This document shows, one piece after another, positions 29,962 through 41,762 of a stretch of 45,131 nt of DNA (position 1 is the stretch's first letter; the number at the start of each line of letters is the position of its first letter). Source of the stretch: Spirogloea muscicola (lineage: Eukaryota > Streptophyta > Zygnematophyceae > Spirogloeales > Spirogloeaceae). The stretch lies in NCBI GenBank assembly GCA_009602725.1, contig WELB01000177.1, forward strand, positions 16,687-61,817, given 5' to 3'. A program made the translations under genes and the position numbers. The notes under the pieces are model-generated. The model made no database searches. It saw only the letters and a list, made by a program, of their open reading frames with translations, and had not been told where the DNA came from.

Positions 29962-30529
29962 GCCTGTTCTAGGCCAAACAATCCTCATTTGGCCCAAACA
30001 GGAAGGGGCTGAGCAACACTTTGCAGCCCCTGTTTCAGTAGTATTGCCTGCGACAAGCGGACTGTGATGACAACCGTTGTCTGCACCTCAGTCTGGCAAC
30101 TGTGACGTTGCACCTGCCATGCACTCTCGCAAACTACCCAAAATGGGGCCAAGGTGTAGTATATTGTTGCTTAGAACTGAAGGGTAGTTACTACTCATGA
30201 GTTGCATAGCAGCCAGCTTCCTGCCTGGAGGTGCTCTTGCAGATGATTGTTATAGGAATCTCTTGGGGCACACATCAAATACCTTACATGGAATCACAAG
30301 AATTAACAGTTGAGATTGTGCAATATAACTGTGAGGGAATGCATCGCTCTGCTGGCCTACTTGACCGATCACAGCCTGCCTTGCTTCAAAGAGGATTGCC
30401 TTAAACAACTGATGATGTGCTCATCGGCAACCAATAGTAGCCACCTCTCCGACAATGTGACTTGCTTTTTGGACAGAGAGTATATGTGGAATGCAGGGCT
30501 TAAACGTTGATGAGCAAAGACTGCCTGGC
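29962..30529. other. Convergent intergenic region between V-ATPase A and NAA40
   Basis: About 570 bases between facing 3' ends. It should hold both 3' UTRs. Nothing else is recognised. Confidence 0.5.
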
Positions 30530-32666
30530 TCATAGTTGGGATAGCCGCTCAGTTCCCCGACCGCTGTGATCTTCCGATGCTGCCAGGCAAGCCTGTCCCC
30601 TGGCCTGGTCCATGTAGTGAATGCTTCCAATCAGTAATATGTCTCTTGATTCGTATCTCGGTGAAGGGCAAAACGCTCCAACATGTCTCATGTGATACTC
30701 AAGGATCTCGGAGAAGGTAAGTATCATCGGCGCTATCAGCTCTATAGCAGCATTGTGATGTGTGAAAGGCTGCAGTGATTATACATCTGGTTGATGTCAG
30801 CAGCACCAGATAAGCCAAGTGGAGGACCTTGAGTGCTCATAAATACTTACCTCTAGGAACTCTTTTGCAGTAGCGTCAGAGATCTTCTGCAAGATGACAT
30901 AGTCATATTTGGAGTTGCTAGCCTGCAAGCACAGAGTGAGGGCCACAATCTCGTTGAGGCTACTGTCTTCGTCACTCTTTCGAAGGCAACAAAGTATCCT
31001 GACGCACAGTTCCAGGTGCTCGAGCGGCAATGCGAAGAAATGGTGGGCGATCTTACCTCCGAGGTCACTTTGCTGGGGGATATTGGCGAGATCTCGTAGC
31101 TGCTTGGCCCGGCACGGCCATCGGCAGAAATACCACACAGACTCAGCCCAAATTGCATGCCCAGGTCCTTTTAGACAGGGCTGTGCCACTTTGGCATCTT
31201 GCGACCGCGCATTATGATATGACAGACAAATGAATAAGCATGGTTGATTGCCCACTTACTTGAGCTTTCGAAGGTAGAAGTCCAAAGCGCCGGTGTTCTT
31301 TGTCTGCACGGTGAGCATAACGCCGACCATCGAGCTCTGTCGAGCAGCCCAGCAGTGGAAGGTGAACCTTGGCAACCCGCAATTATCTTGCCTGGACTCA
31401 CATTCTCAGAAGCTACACTAGAAGAAGCCTGGTCAATGGCTGAGACGGATACAAGATAAAGACGAGGTGGTCAGTTGTTGCAAGAACAGCAATGTTGCAA
31501 GAACAAACAAAGAGTACCTCGTGAGCGACGCCCTCCATCAGCCGCATTAAGAAACTGCCGAGGCCGCAGCGTTGCAATGGGTGGCCGAGCTGCAGCTCAT
31601 ATACGTATAGCACTGGCACGCCTTCCTCCTCCACAAAGCGGAACTGCACGAAGCCCTGCGGCTCAGTCGGATCATCTGCGGGCGGTGACCGAGCTCTGTC
31701 ATGGCTATTACGGTGGACGCCTGGCGCGGTCGTCCCAGAGGCCGAGATGGCCTTGACATTTGGAATGATGAGGATGTACTTGGCGCCGTCTTCTACGAGC
31801 TGGGCCTGCTTGAGCTTAGCCTCAGCAAGCCATGCAGCGCCATGGTACCGTTGCATGTTTGACTACCATGGCACAGCCACAGGGAGGGAAGGTGTCAGCT
31901 TCAAGCGGCTCATCTCGAAATTGGCTGGATCCTGAAATTCAAGCATAAAACACCCATTGGAGCTGCAGTATAGCAAATTCAGGTTGTCAATTTGCAGAGT
32001 CAAGGCCGAAAGGCAATGGTGAGTTGCAGGCACTCCGCCAATGTATGGAGGAGATTTAAGCGGTCTTGTCGAGCACAATGTCCAACGTTTATTACTATAT
32101 GTCTCAGGACAATCAGGGCTGCTCTGGTCGGTAGAGGTGGAGGGTTGTCTAAGTAATCAAGGCTTGGTTACATTCATGGGCTTTGGGGTTGGCACCTCCA
32201 GCAAGCCCAGCAAGCACGCCTGCACACTCTGCGGCAGGTCCTGGCCCGTTGCATACTGCAGCCTCACGTCCACGCCTACAGCCCCACTGCCCACTGGCAG
32301 CAGATTCAGCAGCGCTGTCGCAGTGTCGCTCAGGTGCAGCTCCGACGTGATGCAGAGACGGCTGCTGTTGACACACCATGGCAGCTGAAGCAGCAGGCAG
32401 CGGAGGATGCGGCGAGGGGGTCCGGCACGGCATTGGCAGTGCGCAGCAGCGCCCTCAGGCTGCGCCGTCCAGCGAGCTCCTGGAGGTGGGCAGGGCGAGA
32501 TGGGTAAGCTGCTCAGAGCTGAGCTGCGTCTGTCCTTGGAGCCTGCGGAGCGGAGATAGTGAGGCCTGCCAAGGGCAAGCATGGCATGCTCGAGCTTGCC
32601 AGCTACCTGACGACAGCGGACCTCGTCTCCCAGGGCCCGCTTCTCTCGGCTAGTCAGCCGTGCCAT
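30530..32666 (-). CDS. NAA40: N-alpha-acetyltransferase 40 (NatD, histone H4/H2A)
   Basis: A GNAT enzyme that acetylates the N-termini of histones H4 and H2A. Well-supported minus exons: 31862-31518, 31336-31260, 31099-31057, 30922-30851, all in phase. Readable pieces: EAKLKQAQLVEDGAKYILI, QGFVQFRF, VPVLYVYELQLG, the acetyl-CoA loop QRCGLGSFLMRLM, VMLTVQTKNTGALDFYLRKL, YEISPISPSKV and SKYDYVILQK. The N-terminal part is tentative. A Met at 32666 opens MARLTSREKRAL, a basic start as in the family, and the segment near 32385-32300 (NSSRLCITSEL) may be the next piece, but I could not place the splices joining it to 31862. The final exon 30706-30530 is inferred from an open frame after a possible acceptor and has no clear family match. 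The core identity is firm. Confidence 0.85.
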
Positions 32667-33430
32667 GACACCGGGCCACGCTGTGCAGCTGCGACGCCTC
32701 CCACGATGCTGTTGTCAGCCGAAGCCCGCCAAGGCTGCAGGCTGCCCACACCTCCGCATCTCCACCACCGCTGTCACCCGCACTGAGAGTGCTGCCCCTG
32801 GCCGGTGTGCAACCGTAAGCGCTTGCTGCGACGGCAGTGCACGGTTGCTGATCATGCCCACATTGGCAGCGGGAAGCGGCCCTCGTGGAAGCTGCAGCAT
32901 GTCATCTAAGAAAGGTCGGAAGGTACACAGGCGACTGTTGCTTCACTCAGACTGAAGGCACGACTGCAGGCAGGCATACCCCAAGTCGACTCACTACATA
33001 TCCATCTGTATGCACTTGACTATGTTCCACTTCAGTGCCCCTTACTGTTAGCAGCCTCTTCACTCTAAAGGCAAGCGATGACCAAGCGAGTAAGAAAGCA
33101 GCACCCCAAGCTACACTGCCCCATGCTGCACTAATTGGTTTCGATATGACAAGGTTTACTGAGGTGGCTGCGTGATGTGGATAACAATCGCGGGTCACAC
33201 ACTTGATTGTTGTGGTGTGCGAAGTGGCTGCGAGCATGGTGTCCAAATCGAGCGCCCATGAAGCGTTACTAATTGATTGTGCGATTGTGCCCATGCCAGC
33301 GGAGGAGCCAATGTGGAAAGCCTTTTTCCGTTGGTCGGTGAGAGAAGGCACGCGGTGCGCATGAAAATTGATTTGGAGTCCAATTCTACCCTTACAAATG
33401 TCCTGTTAAGTGGGTAATGAGCTGGCTAAG

Positions 33431-33490
33431 GGGGTTTGGGCTGGCCTCTCACAGCCACCAGTCAGTTTGGCCGCGCTTTCTTCTATATTC
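33431..33490 (-). repeat. Hairpin-repeat family, copy A
   Basis: Contains gggctggcctctcacagcc followed by ccagtca and tggccgcgctttcttct. This block is shared almost entirely with copy K near 44265-44320. Confidence 0.7.
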
Positions 33491-34083
33491 TGCATGTTCT
33501 GCATCTTCCAGGATGTGGAGTACCCGGTTGCTATGGCTGACGCCTTTCATTCAAGGCGTGTCGACTTGGTCGCCGTCATGCCTGACTGGGCGCCTGCATC
33601 ATAGCAGATGTGGTGACCATGGACAATGTCGACCACATCAGTCAGTCCCCTCAGCCTTGAAGGCAGGGCACGCAATCGCCATGTCCCTTGGGGAGAGAAT
33701 TTAAGCACGCCATCAAGTGGCTGGACAAGTCGGCCCCACTCGCAAATATTGTCGACGGGACATAGGTGGCTCGGTGGCTTGACATCCTCCTACTTCCTCC
33801 TGCAAGCGACTGCGCAGCAAGAAGTCTCTCAATGGCAGATGCAGAACGGCGAGCAGCCAGATTTGAACGTTTTCTGGCCGCTGGTGTCCAGGGCTCGTCT
33901 GTCCACTTCGCTTCGCTTCAGCGTTTCTGGCGTTTGAATTGCATCTGCCATGCCCTGGCTGCCGCCTCTGACTATCGACAAGGCAACTGTCTTTCGGCTG
34001 CTAGATACTCCAATTTGCAGCGGTTGCCTATACTTTACTGAGTGGCCATTCTTAGCGCCACTTGTCCTTTGAGGTTGTTTGTG

Positions 34084-34165
34084 CTTCCCAGCGCCTTTGG
34101 ACTGTGTCCACTCTTTTGGGCCGGCCTTTCACATCTATCATCTCCTTCTTGAAGTGCTTTGATAG
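34084..34165 (-). repeat. Hairpin-repeat family, copy B
   Basis: Read on the minus strand it contains ggccggcccaaaagagtggacac, the diverged equivalent of the core in copies C and G, and the peptide RPAQK in the corresponding frame. Confidence 0.65.
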
Positions 34166-34830
34166 GCTTTGCCACCTTGCCATGTGGCGCACCCTGCCCA
34201 TGATTTGAGCAAGTTACACGAAGGGGGGTTGTCCATACTATCCTCCAGGCGTTCTGGAGCATTGGCTTAGCGATTGTGCTTAGCTCCGCTACTCTTGAAG
34301 CGCACTATGTCATACGACACGCTGAACCCACCCTATGTTGATAATGGAGGGAGAGATCAGTCGCCAGTTTCGCAGTATGCAGTAACAGAGAGATGTCTTA
34401 TATGTGAGATTTTGCATTGTTAAGGGAGTTGAAGCAGATCCTGACAGCTGGCTTTTAGTGGAGATATACATGTCATGGTCCCGCCCTTTGACGTGCATGC
34501 GAAGTGATATTGGTCAAACAACTTACAGAGCCTCTGTTTTGAAGGCAATCTCTTGTTTTGAAGGCAATAAGCAGGGTGATACAGCAGTTTAAACTCTCTT
34601 ATCAAATGCAATACGAGTCCCACGGGCCACGTACAGCAGGAGTTTCATGTACATGCTCCTAACTTGTTGCTTATTGATGTTCAAGTAAGAGCAGATTACA
34701 TGATGCTGCCCCAATACACATTATGAACAAGTTTGCATGTATTGCTTTTCTGATTTGGCAGCTCACTGCTCTATGCAGCAGTCTAGAGCACATAATACAT
34801 GCAGACAAGAAAGCAGTGGGCCGCACGGTT

Positions 34831-37800
34831 CTATGACAGCATGTGGCTAACAACCTCGTCAGTTGTGACGCCAATGAGGTCATTAGCTTGCTTCAAAGGA
34901 TGGTGCACGTACACTCCAGAAGGGTCCTGCACATCACCATATTGTCTCCTTAGCCACTAGCCCACAAGAAGCAGAGCACCTGTCTGGTCATTCATACATT
35001 CCACTTACATGGGTAGCTTGGTGGCTATGAAAGAAGTGTCAAGTGTGGTGACATAAGATGCAATATGCTTTTTCATTATATTGTAGCAAAGGGTGGCAAG
35101 TGGGCAAGATGTTATTCTAGGTGTCATGGGTCACATCCCCAAATATCTTGCTTAAGCTTGTTAGGTAGGTGATGGCAAAGTGATATTACGTGCCAGTAAA
35201 TGGGGCCAAAATTTAGACATTGTAATGGATCCAATTAAGTCAAGCAGGTATTATGGTCAAACCTGGATGAGCTCCATCTACTTTATGAAGTCTGCGTACC
35301 TTGCTCACAATGTTCAAGCGTTCCAGCTTGGTGATCGCGTCCCTGACTTCGAAATTACATGTCTCGTTGAACTCGCCTTCCAGCAGGCCTTCGCATCGCC
35401 TGTCAAGCTCCTGCATCGCCAGCGGCACCCCATTCTTCGTTATGCCTGAACAGGCTGAGACATTTTAATAACCTGCTAGCTTGTGCTGTGAGAAACTGCC
35501 AACCATAACTCTTATCAAAGCGGCATAAAGCGGCAAAAGTAGCAGAGCTTCTGTATAGCGGTTATTTGTTTAAGGAGCAGTACCGCCTCCGTGGCTGAAC
35601 CTTGACTCATGAGTACGAAGTACGCTACAATCACCTCCTTCACCTGCCATAAGAGCAGATGCATAGGTAAGGAAATGCGCAAGAGTCTGAAGTCCATGAT
35701 CAGCAACATGAACAGCTGTTAAAGTATCGGGAAATTCAAGATTGACTGCCACCAATAAGCTACTGTGCTCACCTCTTGTTCTATAACATCATTGCACAAG
35801 TGAAGCAGAGTCCCCTTGCCACTGTCTAGCTGCTTATCATACACAGCCTTCATAATGAGCTCCTGATAAATTCTGATGCTCGTTGCAAAGCTGCAATTCG
35901 AGTGTGCCGTAGCAGTCATCCACATGAGCATTCTCAGCCAAAAACTTATAACTGTATCAGCATAAGGACTTCCTTACATCCTGTATACAGCTACACAAGC
36001 TGCACTGCCGCATTTTGCCTCACGTCTTACTTTGGCTACCATTGTCTGATAGAAGAGCTTCTTATGCCATGCACTCCTGGAGCAACATCAAAGGCTTGTG
36101 TAATGCTTCAATTGGTCTATCAGCCACCTGTGGCGGAGGTGCTGACAAGCAGCCTGGGTGTTCGCAACTTACGTGAAGTATACTTTCATGAGGTAACCAA
36201 CGACAGCACCCAGAACTGCTAGCATAACATTGAAGTTCAGCTTCAATTCAAACGACCCAAAAAGTGCAGTCTGACACATACAGAAGAAAGGGAACCTTGT
36301 TATGCTTAAATGTGGCAATGCTTGTCTGAGCAATAAGAAGTTGTACCTGAATGTGCCCTCACTGAACTATAAAACAGCAGCAAGACGGATACTGCATCTG
36401 GTGGGACATTTAACTGTTAAAGTGGCTCTGATTGGCTTGCATACCAGGCCACCGAGGGCAGTAACCGCAAGCTTGATTGCGTCGATTGGGGTCAATCCTG
36501 GAGACTTTTTCTCAGGCTGTTGCAAAGAACGATGAGAAGGTGGGTCATATGCTGTCATAGTAGACCCAACTGCACGTTTGTAGACAGTCTTCTTTGTCCA
36601 GGCCCATCAGTGGACAACGACATGGTAAGCATGTTAGGACAACATAGCAGCACACGGGAATGAGCAGGTCCTAGCGCCGTCGCTTACTAGTACGATTTCC
36701 ATGTCAGCCATGGGAATATGCCGGAAATGCTTAATGTGGATGCCGCGGCCTTCTGCAGGGTCGGCACTGGGCGCAACTGCGGTCCTGCAGCACAAGGAGT
36801 TGAGAGCAAACCCGGAGATTTGTCATAAGGATCCAAGACCTTGTACACTTGAAGGGCAATGTAAAGAACCACTGTAGCTGACCTTGAACATTGCATCAAT
36901 ATAGAGGCAAACGAGAGAGTAGGGTGAGATATGGACAGTGAAGGTTTGTAGGCGGCATTCGCACATACTTTGCAAGAAGTTGGGCAACTGCCCAGATGGG
37001 CACCTGCCCAGATGCGTAGGTTCTGTTGGAAGGACTGACCTGTAAAGCACAATCATGCGGTCAAATGTCGGCTCTTGGATGGTGTGCTTTGCTGTGAAAT
37101 TCTCCAATCTGCACCAAGCAAGGCCATTGGATGCATTGTCATGATACCCAATTCTTGGGAATCAATAAAAACAGCCATCCACCCTCTAGTCAGAGCCAAG
37201 CCAATCCGCAGGACTTCGTTGCTGAAGGCAGGAGGCCGCACGTAAGCTTCATGTTCTGAATGCGGATGCGCTCCACAAACATCTCATCTTGATCCTGCGC
37301 CACTCCACCCTGAGCGTGGACTGTGCTTGTCACGTCTGGCACAATGGCGTCTGTCTTCTTTGTTGCAGCCAGCGAGTCCAGCTCAATGACCTTGTTCCCT
37401 GGAGGCTCACCTTTCTTCAATCTGCATCGATTTGCCCAAGCAGCAAGACAGTCACTGAAGAGCATAAGCTCATATGCCACCTTGATGACACTTTTCATGT
37501 ACTATTCTAGTACCATTGGCATTAAGCACAGGCATGTTGATGCGCAAGGGCACCTGAGCGTTGTTAGTACTCCATTCCAGACAGCAGCCAGCAGCATGTT
37601 TACTTTCTCCAAAAGAAAGAGGTCTGTGGTGCGGTCAATACCCACTCCCCGTCTGAAAACAACATACTGCATAACAAAGTAGATAGCACACAACTTCATC
37701 GTGAGACTTGAATAAATACATGATATTTACCGTTCACAAACTAACATACAACCTTGTTCAGCGTGTACCAGGCTTTCGTCCATTCATTACAGTTGACTGT

Positions 37801-39675
37801 GATGTGAAATGGATCACAGCAAAGACGTTGTTCAAGTCATGCAGGTGAGTTGCTTAAGCTTTGCACAGCTTTCAGCAAGTTATTGCAGCACCTTCTTTGC
37901 AAAGAAGGGAAGATCTGGCGCAGGATTGTTCTCGAAGTAAGTGGACAGGAGCTTCCCATCCAGCTTATATTCCATGCAGGAAAGCACAACCCTCAATATA
38001 AGTGCTGCTTCAGTAATAATGGAGGCTTACTTTTAAACTAAGTCTGAACACAAATATTCGCAAGCTGGAACTTCTAAAAGAAGAATGTGCTCGCCCATAG
38101 AGAAGAGTGGCTGGCAGAGCCAGCCCAAAAAGAATGGACAAGATCCCAAGCCAAAGAAAGAGGAGCCGAAAAAGAACTACACTACAGACCAAAAGCGGAA
38201 AGCTTTATCCACACCTTATTCATGTCAACGTCAACGTCAAGGCTGAGTAGATACTGCCCTTCCTTGGCCACCTTATATTCGGCATCAGTAAGCATTTTGA
38301 AGTTGCTCTTTATCAAAACCTGAGGCATCAGTATCAAGAAGGTTAAGGGTTGCAAGCCTGATACACAAGGGTTAGGTGCATATGTCATGGCACGAGCCTG
38401 CACTATGACGTGTGCAAAGCTGAATGCAGTTTCAGAAGAGGCTGTCCTCTAATACCAGGGCAGAATCGACAGTCACTAAATTCAAAACGATATAGCTGTC
38501 TAATGAGTCGGACTGGAGATTGGAGAGGTGAGAGACCTGGAAGAGGTCCTTCAAGAAGGCTTGCTCAAAGACGTCGAGCTGGGCTGCTGCCAAATTCTGC
38601 CGCTTGACATTTTTGGGCCCATCAGCTGGGTCGAATAATGAGTACAATTGCTGCATGGTGCCACCAGGAGGGCGGTCAGCCACTGGACATGTAGTCAGCC
38701 TGCAATAGCTCTCCTGAACGGCTCCAAGAGCAATCATTTGATCCACACGACAGTAATCGCGAAGAGACCAATAATTGCACCCAGCACCAACCAGTCACTC
38801 CGCGTGACCACAATATCCTACTCCATGTAAGGTATTTCAGGGCTAGGGAGGGTGCTGTCAAGCAGAATTTAATTTGCAAATAAGAGATGGCCACGAAGCA
38901 ATGATACTCACATTGATTTCTTCAAACTGCTGACGAAACCATGCCCTTACGACAGAGTCGATGCGCGATGTCAGTAGCAGGAAAGCCTGCCTCTCCTCCT
39001 CCCGTGCTGTAATTTATCAAAGCCGCAATCAAATAGAAGCAGCGTGAGGTTCCTGTCAGTAGACTCTATCAGTCATAACAACAAGTATGCACTGTGAGAG
39101 GTTCCTCCTTTCATGAATGATCCTTGCCCTGGCACTGAGCTTTCACATCTGTTCTACCAGACCTTCTGTGGTCAGCAATATCTGAGAGAATTCTTATACG
39201 GTATGTACGGACACAGATGTTGAAAGACAGGAGCTCTCATGACCATTTAGCCAAGCCGAGCAGCTTGCTCCTAGTGAAAAGGTTGGATGGCTTCCCCGCT
39301 CTTCCTGGCCAGGTACTTGACTGCCGTAGCTCTCCTCACAACATTTTATATGTTCACACATCAGAGCCTCTGTATAGGAGTTGCTTACCCTCTGTTGGCT
39401 TCAACAAGCTTCTAAAGCACTAATGAGGCTGCTCCGCTGGCCAGGCCACCTTGTCATAAGAGTGCAAGCAGGCAGTTAGCCGGGAGAAGGTGCTGCGCAC
39501 CGATGAGGTCGGACAGGGTCTTGATGAGCCGCGGCTTCATCGTCTTGATAACCGTCTCCTTCTTCATGCGCAGCACCTCCAGGTGCCTCGTGGCCAGCTT
39601 GGAGGCCTGGCCCTGGCCAGGCGCCCTCGGCTGTGCCGGCGTCGTCGCCGACGGCGTCGCCGGCAGTGCATCCAT
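34831..39675 (-). CDS. DUF3754 (TMEM143-like) membrane protein
   Basis: A protein of unknown function with plant homologues (At3g19340 type) and vertebrate TMEM143. Fifteen minus exons: 39675-39501, 39006-38912, 38650-38537, 38319-38215, 37963-37892, 37666-37554, 37421-37242, 37108-37040, 36784-36688, 36516-36445, 36270-36173, 35890-35773, 35643-35587, 35410-35309, 34926-34831. Every phase agrees; total 520 residues. Hallmarks: RMKKETVIKTMKPRLI, DSVVRAWFRQQFEEI, LYSLFDPADG, VVFRRGVGIDRTTDLF, EMFVERIRIQNMKL, IQEPTFDRMIVLYR, KHFRHIPMADMEIVL, SPGLTPIDAIKL, two hydrophobic stretches (LAVTALGGL; NVMLAVLGAVVGYLM), LDSGKGTLLHLCNDVI and CNFEVRDAITKLERL. The protein ends shortly after NDLIGVTTDEVV. 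The intron 35586-35411 needs a GC donor (GAG|GCGGTA). The start Met at 39675 is the nearest that gives a family-like N-terminus. Confidence 0.92.
38087..38205 (+). repeat. Hairpin-repeat family, copy C (inside a DUF3754 intron)
   Basis: Starts gctcgcccatagagaag and has the perfect hairpin ggctggc-aga-gccagcc, then caaaaagaatggacaag. About 100 bases align with the reverse complement of copy G (41385-41530). Both keep a related reading frame (LAHREEWLAEPAQKEW here). Confidence 0.8.
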
Positions 39676-40052
39676 CGCCGTGTCGGGGGTCGCCTGCCAG
39701 GACTCTTCCCAATGAGCACGCCGGTCGCCACACCAGGGCTACTATTTGCAGCTGAGGACTGAGCGTCACTAGGAACTATGCAAAGAGCTCAGCAAAATTC
39801 AAAGAGCTCAGCAAAGCCGCCGGCCGTGAAGCCCCAGGGCTCGCCATGGTCGCCACGACACGGCAGAGCGTGGCGTGGCCAACGACCAGAAGCACCAGCT
39901 TGCCAATGCCAAGGTCTGCGGGCGTGGGCCTCACCATCGGAGCGTCAGGCGCAGGTCCTCGCACCACTCCACGAATTTGCACACGCACGCGGTAAGAGAA
40001 GACGGAATCGCGCGACACGGATCACTGAGCCGAAGCGGCCAGCCGCCAAGTT

Positions 40053-40087
<35 letters not shown>

Positions 40088-40178
40088 AGCTGCCGCGAGC
40101 GGCCGAGCAGCTAGGAGGAGGCGAGGGTGGGCTGAGGAAGAAAATGAGAAATGACGTACAATCACTTTCTCACGAAGA
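39676..40178. promoter_or_regulatory. DUF3754 gene upstream region
   Basis: Probable promoter of the minus-strand DUF3754 gene, GC-rich, with a CCG triplet tract at 40053-40087. No other gene is recognised. Confidence 0.4.
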
Positions 40179-40370
40179 AAGAAAGGGCTCGCCCATCGAG
40201 GATAGGGGCTGGACAAGCCAGCCCAAAAAAGAATGAACAAAGAACGAGAAGGGGGCCAGAGGAAGCCAGAGGAAGCGCTAAGAAACCAAAGCACACAAAG
40301 AAAGAAAGCAGCTACAAATTACTCAGTAACCCCTGCTAAGCAGCCGCAAATCAGAGAGGCTAGGGTCCTG
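40179..40370 (+). repeat. 192-bp direct repeat, left copy (family copy D)
   Basis: Identical to 41071-41262 except at two positions, by my base-by-base reading. Contains gctcgcccat and the hairpin gggctgg-acaag-ccagccc, then aaaaaagaatgaacaa, so it belongs to the hairpin-repeat family. Confidence 0.93.
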
Positions 40371-41070
40371 GAAGTGGGTCCCCTGGACAGAGCCAGAGGC
40401 AGCAGCGAGGCAGGAGGGCTCTCCCGGCACGAAGGTGCAGCGCACGGGCCATGGACCTCTGCAGCGAGACGGCCAAGCGCATGCGATACACTTGCGCCAG
40501 CGACCCGGCTGCAGGAAAGTCTACCGGTTCACCATGGAAGCGACGGGCGATTGCGTGGCGGGCGAGCTGGTTAAGTAGCTCAAGCCACCGAGCGCCCAGT
40601 GCCCCATGGATGTCAATTGCCAACGGGACGGTCATCCAGAGCACTCCTTCCAGTGGGACCCGCATTTCCCCACGGTTCCGAAGCTCAGCTGCATCCTGCC
40701 CGCGTGGCAGAACACGTGGCGGTTGCAGCGCACCCGCGGCCACAAGGCCGGAGAGTCCACGGGCGCGCCACGTGCTCCGCGACCAGCTGAACCCCTGCAG
40801 CAGAGAAGGAAGAAGGTAGGTGTTCATGTGTTCGAAACAAACGAAGGCCACAAAGGCCAAGTACATCGGCAAGCACATCTGGCGTAACATCACATCGAAG
40901 AAAGTGCTCGCCCACAGAGAAAGGGCTCGCCCATTGAGGAGAGGGGCTCACCCTCTGCAAATTGACCCGCTCAGAGGCAGAGGCAGAGGTGGCGGCAACG
41001 ATCTGCTTCTGCGGACACGCGTTGCGCCGTGGGGTCAAGTGGCTCTAAGCGAAGGCGAGCTTGTCATCAG
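40371..41070. other. 700-bp segment between the two 192-bp repeats
   Basis: Flanked by near-identical direct repeats. On the plus strand, the frame through 40501-40816 reads CRKVYRFTMEATGDCVAGEL, then one stop, then FQWDPHFPTVPKLSCILPAW. It looks coding-like but I do not recognise it. Near 40900-40950 are two more partial repeat starts (gctcgccca). This could be the inside of a small repeat-bounded element or simply duplicated flanks. Confidence 0.4.
40900..40960 (+). repeat. Hairpin-repeat family, partial copy E
   Basis: Two adjacent partial starts: aagtgctcgcccacagagaa, then agggctcgcccattgagga. The downstream hairpin is lost; the sequence instead reads ggggctcaccctctgc. Confidence 0.65.
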
Positions 41071-41262
41071 AAGAAAGGGCTCGCCCATTGAGGATAGGGG
41101 CTGGACAAGCCAGCCCAAAAAAGAATGAACAAAGAACGAGAAGGGGGCCAGAGGAAGCCAGAGGAAGCGCTAAGAAACCAAAGCACACAAAGAAAGAAAG
41201 CAGCTACAAATCACTCAGTAACCCCTGCTAAGCAGCCGCAAATCAGAGAGGCTAGGGTCCTG
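41071..41262 (+). repeat. 192-bp direct repeat, right copy (family copy F)
   Basis: Near-identical partner of 40179-40370, with no insertions or deletions; offset is exactly 892 bases. The sequences diverge abruptly on both sides. Confidence 0.93.
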
Positions 41263-41384
41263 ATTGTGGGCGCGCTGGCCGCGCTATGGCTGCTGCCTCA
41301 GGAGTGCCGCTTTTCCTGCCTCGAGTTATTCTGATTTGCTGTTGCTCACACGCAGATACTGAGCATCACGTCCGAATTTCCCTC

Positions 41385-41530
41385 TGCATCGTCTTGTGCT
41401 TTGTAGTGTAGTCCTTTCTCGGCATCTTTTTCATCTTTGGCTTTGGATATTGTCCATTCTTTTGGGGCTGGCTTTGCCAGCCGCTCTTCTCTAAGGGCGA
41501 GCACTTTCTTCTGCTGGTCCTCCACAGTTT
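41385..41530 (-). repeat. Hairpin-repeat family, copy G
   Basis: On the minus strand it contains agtgctcgcccttagagaag, the perfect hairpin ggctggc-aaa-gccagcc, and ccaaaagaatggacaa. It aligns with copy C for about 100 bases in the opposite orientation. Confidence 0.8.
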
Positions 41531-41699
41531 TCGCCGCCTCTGGAAGAGACAGCTCTTCCAAATGAAGGCGCTTTCTTGAGCAGTGCATCGGCTGATCTTG
41601 GCCACCCTTTATCCATGCGCACCGCGCGCCTCGTCGCTTAGGCGAAGCGAAGTCGTCACGGCGTTGGAGAAGATGCATGAAGCTCCTTGAAAGCGGACA

Positions 41700-41760
41700 C
41701 GCTCTGCCGGGAGGACTCGCCAATAGAAGCCAGCCCAGGAAAAACAGGTAAAACAGGTAG
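41700..41760 (+). repeat. Hairpin-repeat family, copy H (diverged)
   Basis: Contains gactcgccaatagaagccagcccaggaaaa in two recognisable blocks. It keeps the right half of the hairpin; the left half is lost. Confidence 0.5.
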
Positions 41761-41762
41761 TG

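Larger units (their letters stand above)
32667..34830. other. Intergenic region with two repeat copies
   Basis: About 2.2 kb between the 5' side of NAA40 and the 3' end of the DUF3754 gene. It holds two diverged copies of the hairpin repeat (33431-33490 and 34084-34165) and a small 19-bp tandem repeat at 34535-34568. Open frames of 60-134 codons are present on both strands, without recognisable domains. Confidence 0.45.

Noticed and set aside
38755-38840. Hydrophobic frame (SDWLVLGAIIGLFAITVVW) on the minus strand, looking like a TM exon
   Set aside because: It lies inside a DUF3754 intron whose flanking exons join in phase exactly as in the family (EEIN to QLYSLFD), so an added exon would break the match.
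40360-40893. 177-codon minus-strand frame in the repeat-bounded segment
   Set aside because: It runs antisense to a more protein-like plus-strand frame and has no domain.
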